Source of the DNA: Nitrososphaeria archaeon
GTDB lineage: Archaea; Thermoproteota; Nitrososphaeria; Nitrososphaerales; JARVJX01
Length of the DNA: 52,394 nucleotides
Assembly (NCBI GenBank): GCA_029775995.1
Contig: JARVJX010000002.1
Span: 1 to 52,394, forward strand
Direction: 5' to 3'
Below the pieces are notes generated by a model that made no database searches, had not been told where the DNA came from, and saw only the letters and a list, made by a program, of their open reading frames with translations. The position numbers and the translations under genes were made by a program. The stretch's first letter is position 1, and every line of letters begins with the position of its first letter. Below are positions 8,294 to 16,434 of the stretch, piece by piece.

Positions 8294-8552
8294 AATTATT
8301 GCAGATATATTATCTGTAACTAAAGATTATGGAGAAGAGGAAGGAGTAGGAATAACCACCATTCTTAGAAAGGCCAATTTATCCTATTCAAGATTGATGC
8401 AGATACTTAGAGATTTAATTAAAGCAGGCTTAATTATTGAAATTGAAAGGGATAAGGGCAGCAAATATATGATTAGTGATAAGGGCAAGAAATTTTTGCA
8501 AGCTTACATTCAATTTGAAGACTTTGCCCAATCTTATGGTTTAAGGCTTTAA
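8271..8552 (+). CDS. Archaeal winged-helix transcriptional regulator
   Basis: This 93-residue protein resembles the archaeal one-domain winged helix often called HTH_45. An initial helix (RNQIRIIADILSVT) precedes GITTILRKANLSYSRLMQIL as the helix-turn-helix, then DLIKAGLIIE and the wing SKYMISDKGKKFL, with a final helix. The start ATG 8271 has a good AGGGGAGGT site 7 bases upstream, inside the preceding membrane-protein gene. It probably controls its own operon or responds to the membrane partner. The gene ends 3 bases inside the convergent sfsA gene. Confidence 0.85.
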   Translation: MSYRNQIRIIADILSVTKDYGEEEGVGITTILRKANLSYSRLMQILRDLIKAGLIIEIERDKGSKYMISDKGKKFLQAYIQFEDFAQSYGLRL

Positions 8553-9244
8553 TCTAAGCTAACTTTAACATATCCATTCAATTCTATCTTATTGAACTCT
8601 GAAATTTTCTTAAACTTTATAGCTGAAATCTTAACTCCTTTTTCATAGGCAATCTTAAAGGCTTCATAAAATTTCTTATCTACTTCTTTGTTTGGCTTAA
8701 AGAGCTTTGCATCAGAGCGCTGTATTACGAACAAAACATAGCAATCATAGCCTTCTTCAATAAGTCTGCTCATTTCTAAGAGGTGTTTAGCCCCTCTTTC
8801 TGTTGGTGCGTCAGGAAAGAGTGCTATTCCCTTAACAACCAAAGTAACCGATTTAACCTCTAGGAGCTTTTTTTTCTCACCATCTAAAAGGAGAAAGTCA
8901 AATCGGCTTCCCTTAACTCTATATTCCTTTATTATTTTATCATAGTTCCCAAAGATCTCTATTTTTCTTTTCATCAAATTCTCATAAATTATCCTATTGG
9001 GGAATCTTGAATCTAAACTTACCAATTCCTTACCAAGCTCAGACCCTATTATCTCATATCTCAAGCCTCCCCTACGAAATTTATTCCTCTTTCTTTTGAT
9101 TAAGAAGAGCTTGTTATTTGAGGTTAATACCTCTCTTAACCTTCCAGGATTTGGCAAATAGGCCAACCCTAACTTACCTCTAATTTTGATTAAGCAGGTG
9201 AATCTGTTTTTTCTTTCAACAAAGTATCCCTCTAGAACCTTCAC
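8549..9244 (-). CDS. sfsA: SfsA family DNA-binding/nuclease-fold protein
   Basis: The 231-residue length matches SfsA, named in E. coli for sugar fermentation stimulation. The core has a PD-(D/E)XK arrangement: SRFDFLLLDGEKKKLLEVKS supplies the Asp and Glu-x-Lys, followed by the signature LFPDAPTERGAKHL. An N-terminal OB-like half (LEGYFVERKNRFTCLIKIRG, YLPNPGRL) binds nucleic acid in known structures. The true role of archaeal members is unsettled; DNA binding or nuclease activity is likely. It is divergent from the ornithine-cyclodeaminase-like gene, with about 67 bases between the starts. Confidence 0.92.
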   Translation of the reverse strand: MKVLEGYFVERKNRFTCLIKIRGKLGLAYLPNPGRLREVLTSNNKLFLIKRKRNKFRRGGLRYEIIGSELGKELVSLDSRFPNRIIYENLMKRKIEIFGNYDKIIKEYRVKGSRFDFLLLDGEKKKLLEVKSVTLVVKGIALFPDAPTERGAKHLLEMSRLIEEGYDCYVLFVIQRSDAKLFKPNKEVDKKFYEAFKIAYEKGVKISAIKFKKISEFNKIELNGYVKVSLD

Positions 9245-9311
9245 GTCAAAAATTCTTTTACTACTCTTTTATACTTTAAAACTTTTAAAAGGGAAAAAAG
9301 TAAGCTATAAC

Positions 9312-10256
9312 ATGCTTCTATTGAAGGATGAAGAGCTTATGGAGTTGATCAATTATGAAGAAGTTATAGAATGGATGAGAGAAATTTTTGAGGCTTACCA
9401 ATTGGGGAAGGTTGTTATGCCCTTAAGGATAAATATGGAGATTAAAGAGCGAGATGGAACCCTTTTGGTTATGCCTTGCTATCTTAAAGGGGAAGAGGAA
9501 GCTTTATCCTGTAAATTGGTTTCTATATACCCAAAGAATCAATTTAAAGATACAACTCAAGCTTGGCTTCTTTTATTTGATGTAAAGGATGGCTCTCTAC
9601 TATCTTTAATGGATGCTAAATATATAACTATGGTTAGAACAGCTTGCTGTAGTGCTTTAGCTACTAAGCTATTGTCAAGAAGGGATTCATCTCTCTTATC
9701 CATCATTGGTACTGGAAAGCAAGCAAAAGCTCATTTGGAGGCTTTTAGCAAGGTAATGAATATAGAAGAGTTAAAAGTTTATTCCCCAAATCCTGAGCAT
9801 AGGGAAGCTTTTGTTAAGTTTGCTGAAGAAGAATTTAATTTTAAGGCTAAAGCTATGAATAATGCTTTAGAATGCTTAGATTGTGACGTTTTAGTTACTG
9901 CAACTACATCTAAAGAGCCTTTGTTTGACGGTTCTTTGGTTAAAGAAGGAACCCATATAAATGCCATTGGCTCTCATTCCCCAAGCTTTAGGGAATTAGA
10001 TGATAAGGTTATAAAGAAGGGAAAAATAGTAGTGGATTCTAAAGAAGCAGCTTTAAAGGAAGCGGGTGAGCTATTGATCCCTATTAAAGAGGGAATATTT
10101 GATGAAAGGATAATATATGCGGAGTTAGGTGAAATTATTATAGGAAAAAAGAAGGGAAGGGAAAGGGATGATGAAATAACCATCTTTAAGTCTTTAGGCT
10201 TAGCCATGGAAGATGCTATATGCGCCATTAAACTTTACAAGAAAATAAAAAGATAA
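9312..10256 (+). CDS. Ornithine cyclodeaminase / mu-crystallin family dehydrogenase
   Basis: The protein is 314 residues from ATG 9312. An upstream in-frame start at 9186 lies inside sfsA and would add 42 residues without family similarity, so it is rejected. The fold is a Rossmann NAD(P) domain with SIIGTGKQAKAHLEAFSK as the nucleotide loop, preceded by MDAKYITMVRTACCSALATK and followed by DVLVTATTSKEPLFDG and HINAIGSHSPSFRELDD. Relatives include archaeal L-alanine dehydrogenase, ornithine cyclodeaminase and imine reductases; sequence alone cannot choose. The AT-rich stretch about 9270-9300 probably holds its promoter. Confidence 0.88.
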   Translation: MLLLKDEELMELINYEEVIEWMREIFEAYQLGKVVMPLRINMEIKERDGTLLVMPCYLKGEEEALSCKLVSIYPKNQFKDTTQAWLLLFDVKDGSLLSLMDAKYITMVRTACCSALATKLLSRRDSSLLSIIGTGKQAKAHLEAFSKVMNIEELKVYSPNPEHREAFVKFAEEEFNFKAKAMNNALECLDCDVLVTATTSKEPLFDGSLVKEGTHINAIGSHSPSFRELDDKVIKKGKIVVDSKEAALKEAGELLIPIKEGIFDERIIYAELGEIIIGKKKGRERDDEITIFKSLGLAMEDAICAIKLYKKIKR

Positions 10257-10368
10257 GGAAAATAACTGAGTTTTAATTGCAGCTGAAGATTGTATGTATG
10301 TTTTCACCCTTTTAATGAGGTAAACAAGTTCTAGAAAGATATATCCTAGAATTAAGCAGCTTTTTTGT

Positions 10369-11307
10369 ATGTGTAAAGTAGGTGTAGTAATAGGTAAAGA
10401 ATTGCTCCTCTACTCTTTCCCAAACCATCCAATGAGATCAGCTAGAATAGAGAGTTTTTGGAACCTCTTCAAGAAAGAAGAAAGCAGGTTTATAGTAAAA
10501 AATCCTGTAATGGCTGATGAAGAAATCCTTAGGCTCTTTCATGATCCCGATTATATTGAGTTTGTTAAAAAAGCTTCTGAATTAGGGTTTGGCTATTTAG
10601 ATTATGGAGATACACCAAGCTTCAAAGGGGTTTATGAAGCTTCGTGCTATGTGGTAGGATCAAGCCTATTAGCTCTCAATATGGTAATGAAGGGAGAAGT
10701 AGAGCATGGCTTTAATCCTATGGGGGGCTTACATCATGCTAGAAAGGATAGGGCTGGAGGTTTTTGCGTTTTTAATGACATAGGTATAGTTATAAATTAC
10801 ACTAGAAGTTTTTATAATTTGAAAAGAATCCTTTATGTTGATATAGATGCCCATCATGGAGATGGGGTGTTTTATGAGTACGAGGATGATCCTGATCTCT
10901 ATATAATAGATATACATGAAAGTGGTAGAAATTTATACCCCGGTTCAGGCTTTGAATATGAGAAAGGGAAAGGAAGGGCTTTGAATACTAAGATAAATAT
11001 AGAGATGAATCCTTATGATGGTGATGATGAGTTTATTAAAAGGTTTGAGGAAGTAATGAGTTTTGCTGAAGATAGTAAGCCTGAGCTAATACTTATGCAA
11101 TGTGGAGCTGATGGGCTAAAAGGAGACCCAATAACTCATTTAAGATACACTCCAAAAGCTCATGCCTTTACAACAAAAAAATTACATGCTTTAGCCCATA
11201 AACATTGTAAAGGTAAATTGGTGGCTTTTGGAGGGGGAGGTTATAATTTAGATAATGTGGCTTCAGCTTGGATGGAAGTGATTAGAGAATTAGCTTCTGA
11301 ATATTAA
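10369..11307 (+). CDS. Histone deacetylase-fold amidohydrolase (AcuC/acetylpolyamine type)
   Basis: This zinc-dependent deacetylase-fold enzyme has 312 residues and all catalytic positions visible. His122 and His123 are in GGLHHA. Zinc ligands Asp160 and His162 are in DIDAHHGDG, with Asp248 in CGADGL, and the transition-state Tyr292 is in GGGGYN. Family members remove acetyl groups from acetylpolyamines, acetyl-CoA synthetase or small acetylated metabolites; the substrate is open here. Spermidine-like chemistry elsewhere in the window is too remote to decide. The gene appears monocistronic, about 110 bases after the previous one. It converges with the TauE-type gene, with 4 bases between them. 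Confidence 0.9.
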   Translation: MCKVGVVIGKELLLYSFPNHPMRSARIESFWNLFKKEESRFIVKNPVMADEEILRLFHDPDYIEFVKKASELGFGYLDYGDTPSFKGVYEASCYVVGSSLLALNMVMKGEVEHGFNPMGGLHHARKDRAGGFCVFNDIGIVINYTRSFYNLKRILYVDIDAHHGDGVFYEYEDDPDLYIIDIHESGRNLYPGSGFEYEKGKGRALNTKINIEMNPYDGDDEFIKRFEEVMSFAEDSKPELILMQCGADGLKGDPITHLRYTPKAHAFTTKKLHALAHKHCKGKLVAFGGGGYNLDNVASAWMEVIRELASEY

Positions 11308-11311
11308 AATC

Positions 11312-12106
11312 TTATACTTGAAACCAAGAGTAAATCTCAAAAAAGAAGACTCCAGAAACTATCAGCAGAATAAATCCTAGGAGCTTTTTTAGCTTCCAAG
11401 AAGCAATGATTCCAGTATATTTAGCACCCATGAAACCTCCAACCATGGCTGCTCCTCCCATTACTAATAGTATTAACCAATTTATTTGACCAAAGGTTAT
11501 ATGCCCCAAGAAGCCAAAGAACCCCATAACAAAAGCCACAGATGTATTTGTTCCTACAGCTATCTTTGGCTCCATATTTAGCATTTTAACCATGGCTGGA
11601 ATCCTTAAAGTACCTAAAACGAGACCAACCATCCCTCCTAATAAGCCAATGAGAAAACCTAGGAACAATTCTTCCAAAATTCTTGAAGACCCAATTTTTT
11701 CTCTCTTTAAAGAAAGGGCTTCAGAATTGCCACCCTTTGGTTTCTTTGTTTTTGCAAAATCTATTCCTTGCCAAAGAAGGATCAAAGCAATAACAAATAA
11801 TAATATCCAGGCTGGGATTATCCAGCTAAGATACCCCCCTATAAAGGCCCCTAAAGCTGATGAAAAGGACATGATAACAAAGACTTGGTAATCTACCCTT
11901 TTTTCTTTAGCATGCCTAATAAAGCTAGAGAAAGAACCTAAAGTGCTGATCCCAATATTTGTCCCAGCCGCCATAGCAGGATTCAAAGCAAAGATATAGA
12001 TGATGGGAAGTCTTAGAACTCCGAGAACAAGCCCTACAATCCCTCCCACAAAACCAATTAAATAGCCTAAAACACCTATCGATAAAAGAGCAAATATATC
12101 TACCAT
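11312..12106 (-). CDS. TauE/SafE family sulfite/anion exporter
   Basis: This 264-residue protein has about eight membrane helices arranged as an internal repeat. GGIVGLVLGVLRLP near the N-terminus matches GGMVGLVLGTLRIP in the second half, each followed by a P.(A/I)A.GTN segment. That duplication is the hallmark of the TauE/SafE family, which moves sulfite, sulfoacetate or other organic anions across the membrane. A GGTGAG site precedes ATG 12106, and TATA-like sequence lies around 12130-12145. There is no sulfur gene next to it, so the substrate is unknown. Confidence 0.88.
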   Translation of the reverse strand: MVDIFALLSIGVLGYLIGFVGGIVGLVLGVLRLPIIYIFALNPAMAAGTNIGISTLGSFSSFIRHAKEKRVDYQVFVIMSFSSALGAFIGGYLSWIIPAWILLFVIALILLWQGIDFAKTKKPKGGNSEALSLKREKIGSSRILEELFLGFLIGLLGGMVGLVLGTLRIPAMVKMLNMEPKIAVGTNTSVAFVMGFFGFLGHITFGQINWLILLVMGGAAMVGGFMGAKYTGIIASWKLKKLLGFILLIVSGVFFFEIYSWFQV

Positions 12107-12222
12107 CTAACTCACCTTAAAAGCTGGGATATAATAATATAATTTCTCTATCACTCATCTTTAAGTTTTTCAATTGATTTTCAATTCCTTTCAAAACTAT
12201 CTACATGCTGATAGAATGCTAT

Positions 12223-13299
12223 TTACATTATTCTGATAACCTCTCTATTCTTTAATATTACAACCCCACTATCTAAATGCCTTATGAGTGTTACATCTTC
12301 AGGTAAAATATCAGTCCCAAGAGGTTCATTAGGTAAATTATCCTCTAATCCTGCTTTAACATAAATGTAGGGTAAATTATAGCTCCAATCTAAATTTAAA
12401 GCCTTTAAAGATAGATGGCACCACAGGCCTAAAGTGGTATGAACTTTAACATTTACTTCAGTTATTTTAGGTGCATTTTCTCTATCATATTTTATGTCTA
12501 TACAGTAGAAACCTGATGGATTAGAATCCATATTTTTTACAGCTCTTATACATAGCTCATTAACCTTCTCGTCTTTAATAGTTCTAGCAACAGTGGGGGT
12601 CCCAGTTATTCCTGATGGAGATAATTGAGGGTATATATAAAAAAGCCTTTCCCTTGTAAAACTTGCATAAAGTTTTCCCTTAAACCATAGGCTATCCCAA
12701 GCTACATCTTTCCCTGGTAAGAACTCTTGTATCATGAACTCTTCTTTATCTATTTTCTTTAAATTCCAAAGCTCAACCCATTTTCTTGCCTCTTCTAAAC
12801 TATATATGGGTAAAGATAATCTACCTCCTGCGCCTTTTCTAGCTCTAATCCATAGAGGAAAACCATGCTCACGAGCTAATTCTTCTAAATTTTCTTCGCT
12901 ATAAAGCCTTGTAGTAGGCATATTTATTTTTCCTTTAAGCTTTTCATAGGTTAGATATTTATCCCTTGAAATTTTTACCACTTCTTTTCTGGCTATAAGG
13001 GTTTTAGCTTTAATTTTTTCAATATTCTGGCTTAAGATCTCTAACTCAGGTTCAGGATTAGGGTGAATAAAATCTACCCTTTCTTCCGAGCATAAATGGT
13101 TTATAAAATCTATAAAGCTTGGATCTTCTCGTTTAGGCGCTTTGTAGCGCTTATTTAAATAGCTATTTAGGATCAGGTAAAATTCGTTTGTATCTATACC
13201 AACAATATAAAATTTTTCTGGTGAGCAGCTTAAAGACCTTAAAAAATTAATACAACCAACACTTCCAGCTCCAGTAGCTAAAATTCTAATTTCCTTCAT
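12223..13299 (-). CDS. ATP-grasp ligase overlapping larB
   Basis: This 358-residue ATP-grasp enzyme probably joins a carboxylate to an amine or thiol using ATP. The N-terminal pre-ATP-grasp fold has ILATGAGSVG; the ATP lid is near FPLWIRARKGAGGRLSLP; MIQEFLPGKDVAWDSLW forms the central strand; ITEVNVKVHTT carries the metal-binding Glu-x-Asn. It resembles CarB/PylC-like ligases but matches no named enzyme I recognise. Its ATG lies inside the end of larB (14-base overlap), so the two products are made together. This suggests a step linked to the nickel-pincer cofactor or its substrate, which is inference from coupling only. Confidence 0.8.
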   Translation of the reverse strand: MKEIRILATGAGSVGCINFLRSLSCSPEKFYIVGIDTNEFYLILNSYLNKRYKAPKREDPSFIDFINHLCSEERVDFIHPNPEPELEILSQNIEKIKAKTLIARKEVVKISRDKYLTYEKLKGKINMPTTRLYSEENLEELAREHGFPLWIRARKGAGGRLSLPIYSLEEARKWVELWNLKKIDKEEFMIQEFLPGKDVAWDSLWFKGKLYASFTRERLFYIYPQLSPSGITGTPTVARTIKDEKVNELCIRAVKNMDSNPSGFYCIDIKYDRENAPKITEVNVKVHTTLGLWCHLSLKALNLDWSYNLPYIYVKAGLEDNLPNEPLGTDILPEDVTLIRHLDSGVVILKNREVIRIM

Positions 13300-14089
13300 T
13301 TTTAGTCCTCATAACTACCTTTTGTATTTTATTAGCTATTAAAGATGCAAAGGCACCAGCCCCTACCCCATTATCTATATTAACTACAGCTAAGCCAGGA
13401 GAGCAGGATTGAAGCATACTCAGCAGAGCACTTTTTCCCCTAGAACCAAACCCATATCCAATAGAAGTTGGAACCCCAATAACGGGCAGATCTATTAAAC
13501 CGGAAACCACCGAAGGTAAAGCCCCCTCCATTCCTGCTACAACTATTACCACATCACAATCTTTTTCAATGATCTCTTTTAAAGGCTTGAACAATCTGTG
13601 TAAGCCCCCTACACCTACATCGTAAAAGCACAAAGCTTCAAAGCCCATCTCTTCAACTATAACCTTTGCCTCTTCAGCAATGGGTATATCTGAAGTTCCA
13701 GCAGATATTATGGCTATCTTTCTATCCTTTGGTTTTACCTCAAAGCCCTTTTTTCTGATAACAAGAACACGAGCTTTATCATTATACTTCAAATTCAATT
13801 CCTCTAAATTTAGAGTCTTTTCCATCTTTCTATAAGAATCTTCATCAACCCTGCTTATAATTACCCTATCTTCCCTCTCTAAGACCTTTTTAGCAATTCT
13901 AATTAACTGCTCAAAGCTCTTTCCCATGGCTAAAACTATCTCTGGAAATCCTTTCCTTAGCTCTCTATTTACATCGAACTTTAAAGAACCTTCTAACTCC
14001 TCTAAGTAATTTAGCCTTATTCTCTTTTCAGCCTCTTCTAAACTTATTTCTCCTTTTAAAAGTTTATCCAATATCTCTCTAATTCCCAC
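13286..14089 (-). CDS. larB: LarB, nickel-pincer cofactor synthase (carboxylase/hydrolase)
   Basis: LarB carboxylates nicotinic acid adenine dinucleotide and releases AMP, the first step of the nickel-pincer nucleotide used by lactate racemase. The protein has 267 residues, with a C-terminal PurE-like domain: KIAIISAGTSDIPIAEEAKV, VGVGGLHRL, VVAGMEGALPSVVSGL, VIGVPTSIGYG and VVNIDNGVGAGAFA. The start is GTG 14089 with AAGGTG just upstream. A perfect 14-base palindrome abuts the start. LarC is 5 kb away (19201); LarE and LarA are not in the window. Confidence 0.92.
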   Translation of the reverse strand: MGIREILDKLLKGEISLEEAEKRIRLNYLEELEGSLKFDVNRELRKGFPEIVLAMGKSFEQLIRIAKKVLEREDRVIISRVDEDSYRKMEKTLNLEELNLKYNDKARVLVIRKKGFEVKPKDRKIAIISAGTSDIPIAEEAKVIVEEMGFEALCFYDVGVGGLHRLFKPLKEIIEKDCDVVIVVAGMEGALPSVVSGLIDLPVIGVPTSIGYGFGSRGKSALLSMLQSCSPGLAVVNIDNGVGAGAFASLIANKIQKVVMRTKNEGN

Positions 14090-14103
14090 ACCTTAATTAA
14101 GGT
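14090..14103. promoter_or_regulatory. 14-base perfect palindrome between larB and etfB
   Basis: ACCTTAATTAAGGT is a perfect palindrome placed directly before the larB GTG start, in the 83-base gap between divergent larB and etfB. It could be an operator for a dimeric repressor. It also contains the probable larB ribosome site (AAGGTG on the minus strand), so an effect on larB translation is possible. No matching second copy was noticed nearby. Confidence 0.3.
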
Positions 14104-14172
14104 ATTAAGGGTTCAAAAGTCTTAATAATTTTTATAGGCTCTTTTCTTCACTTATAAGGGGAAAGAAGAAAA

Positions 14173-15345
14173 TTGCTCATCTTTACGCTAGTAAAGGGAG
14201 TACCGTCAAAGACCACACAAGTTATAATGGTAGGGGGTGTACTAAAGAGAGAAACCATGGATATAGTTTTAAACCCCTATGATGTAAAGGCTCTTCAAGC
14301 TTCCGATTACGTTAAAAGAAAAATAGGAGGGAAAGTTATAGCCATAACCATGGGCCCTGATTTTAAACTTTTGCCCATAATGAAAAAACTTTTTCAAATG
14401 GATATTGAGGGAATAGATGAAGCAGTGATTTTAAGCGATAAAAGGATGGCAGGAGCGGATACTTTAGCTACCTCTTACACTTTAGCTTTAGGTATTAGAA
14501 AGATTTTAGCTATTCATAAAGAAGCCATAAGTAAGCTCATAGAAACTGTAGATAAAAAAAGTAAAGAAGAAGTTGAAAGGCTTTCTCACGATCTTTACGA
14601 AAAGAACCTTTTACCCAATAAGATTTACACTACCTTAAAGAGCATTAAAGATAGCTTAATCCAGAGATACCTAAAGGACGAAATTTCTAAAGAAGAGGTT
14701 TTAGATCTTTTAGAAAATGAAATGAAAGAAATGGATAAATTCGTCATTTTTGCAGGGATTAAAAGTTCTGATGGAGAGACAAGTAGTGTAGGGCCTCAAG
14801 TAGCTGAAGGATTAAGTGAGTTATTAGGAAATACCATACCAAACGTTACCTTTTGTAACGAGTTTAGAATTAATAATGGAATTGTGAATCTAAAAAGAAA
14901 GATAGCCAATAGGTTAGAGCTCTTAGAGGCTTCCTTTCCTCTTTTAATAACACTTGTTAATGAGTATGAGCCTGAGCCAGTTTTGGCAAGTTTTAAATGG
15001 AAGGTTAGAGCTGAGAATTATAAGGGAAAGGTATTTAACCCTTACATATGGAATGTCGAGCAAATAGATGCTGATGTAAATAGGGTGGGTTTAATTGGTT
15101 CCCCCACTTTGGTAGGTCCAGGAATCGATGTAGGCAAGCCCCCAACCCAAAAATTTATAGGAAAAAGCTTAGTTTTCAAGAGAAAGATAGAAAGCATTAC
15201 TATGGATGATATAAAGTACGGTCCCTATGATGAAGGAGAATTAGCTGATAATCTCCCCGAAAGATTAAAACAGTACTTCCTTGAGAGAGGGGATCTAGAG
15301 TACTTTAGCTATGGAAGATTAGTTAGAGAGATCATAGGTAAATGA
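14173..15345 (+). CDS. etfB: Electron transfer flavoprotein beta subunit with insertion
   Basis: EtfB pairs with EtfA to carry electrons between flavin dehydrogenases and a membrane quinone reductase. Normal members are about 250-260 residues; this one is 390. The N-terminal motif (VKGVPSK..) and NPYDVKALQASDYVKRK precede DTLATSYTLALGIRKI. About 75 residues of charged helix (roughly 111-186) then interrupt the domain before the expected VIFAGIKSSDGETSSVGPQVAEGL. The C-terminal end is also longer than usual. The start is TTG 14173, after a GGGGAAAG stretch. The stop overlaps the etfA start by 4 bases. The insert may bind a partner; function unknown. Confidence 0.88.
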   Translation: MLIFTLVKGVPSKTTQVIMVGGVLKRETMDIVLNPYDVKALQASDYVKRKIGGKVIAITMGPDFKLLPIMKKLFQMDIEGIDEAVILSDKRMAGADTLATSYTLALGIRKILAIHKEAISKLIETVDKKSKEEVERLSHDLYEKNLLPNKIYTTLKSIKDSLIQRYLKDEISKEEVLDLLENEMKEMDKFVIFAGIKSSDGETSSVGPQVAEGLSELLGNTIPNVTFCNEFRINNGIVNLKRKIANRLELLEASFPLLITLVNEYEPEPVLASFKWKVRAENYKGKVFNPYIWNVEQIDADVNRVGLIGSPTLVGPGIDVGKPPTQKFIGKSLVFKRKIESITMDDIKYGPYDEGELADNLPERLKQYFLERGDLEYFSYGRLVREIIGK

Positions 15346-16433
15346 ATTTCAATAAGGAAGATTATAAAGATGTTTGGGCTTACCTCTCTACCATTGATGG
15401 TAAAATAACGAAACCTTCCCTTGAGCTTTTAGCTGCAGCTAGAAAAGTGGCTGATAAATTAAACCAAAAGGCTGTAGGAATTATAGTTGGTAAAAGAGAT
15501 TATGAGTTAGCAAAAAGGGCTATTCATCATGGAGCTGATAAGGTAATCTTAGTTAACCATGATAAATTGCAAAACTATCTTTGTTTACCTTATACATCAG
15601 CTTTAACTCAACTATGTTTAGCCTATAAACCTTACATTTTTCTCTTTATTGCCGATGAGATTGGTAAAGAATTAGGCCCAAGGTTAGCCTATAGACTAAA
15701 GACTGGCTTAGCTGCAGATAATATAGAGTTAGATATAGGAGATTATTATAATCCTCAAAATGGGACTCACTACAAAAGCTTGCTCATTCAAATTAGACCA
15801 GATTTTGGTACAAGAATAGCTAAAATCTACACTCCGAAACATAGACCTCAAATAGCTTCCGTAAGACCTGGAAACTTTGAACCCTTAAAGGAGAATAGAG
15901 AGAGGAAGGGGGAAATTTTGGAGTTTTCACCTACTTTAAGCTCTTCTGATTTTATGGTAGTTTTGAAGGAAATTAAAGAATTACCAAAGCCAAAGGTGGA
16001 TTTAGAGGGAGCTCAAGCTATAGTAAGTTTAGGTTTAGGTATTTTGAGAGATGGTAAGGGAAATCCAAGAAACCCCTTAGAAGCTTATAATTTAGCTGAA
16101 GAGTTGGCTAAAGCTATAAGAGAAAAGTTTGGCTTGAGGACAGAAATTGGAGCAACGAGAGCTTTAATTTACTCAGAGCTAAAGGAGCTGAGAGGCTTGA
16201 TTACAAAAGAGAATCAGGTAGGACAGACAGGGAAAACTGTTAGCCCTGAAATCTACATTGCCTTAGGTATAAGTGGGGCTGTTCAACATAGAGTTGGGAT
16301 GATAAGATCTAAGAGGATCATTGCGATAAATACTGATCCTAATGCTCCTATCTTTCAAGTAGCTCATTACGGGATAATTGGAGATATTTATGAAGAGGTA
16401 CCAAAGCTTATAGAAGCTATAAGAAGGGGCTAG
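15342..16433 (+). CDS. etfA: Electron transfer flavoprotein alpha subunit
   Basis: The 363-residue EtfA carries the FAD domain at its C-terminus: VGQTGKTVSPEIYIALGISG, AVQHRVGM and IAINTDPNAPIFQVAHYGII are the conserved flavin-binding segments. The N-terminal half has the usual alpha/beta domain (LELLAAARKVADKLNQKAVG..). There is no N-terminal ferredoxin domain, unlike some bifurcating EtfA proteins. It overlaps etfB by 4 bases and is followed 1 base later by the FixC-like gene, giving one tight operon. Acceptor and donor are not visible; the linked ETF-quinone oxidoreductase suggests menaquinone or another membrane quinone. Confidence 0.93.
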   Translation: MNFNKEDYKDVWAYLSTIDGKITKPSLELLAAARKVADKLNQKAVGIIVGKRDYELAKRAIHHGADKVILVNHDKLQNYLCLPYTSALTQLCLAYKPYIFLFIADEIGKELGPRLAYRLKTGLAADNIELDIGDYYNPQNGTHYKSLLIQIRPDFGTRIAKIYTPKHRPQIASVRPGNFEPLKENRERKGEILEFSPTLSSSDFMVVLKEIKELPKPKVDLEGAQAIVSLGLGILRDGKGNPRNPLEAYNLAEELAKAIREKFGLRTEIGATRALIYSELKELRGLITKENQVGQTGKTVSPEIYIALGISGAVQHRVGMIRSKRIIAINTDPNAPIFQVAHYGIIGDIYEEVPKLIEAIRRG

Positions 16434-16434
16434 G

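Noticed and set aside
9186-9311. 42-residue N-terminal extension of the cyclodeaminase-like protein
   Set aside because: It lies within the divergent sfsA gene and has no family similarity; ATG 9312 fits the family start.
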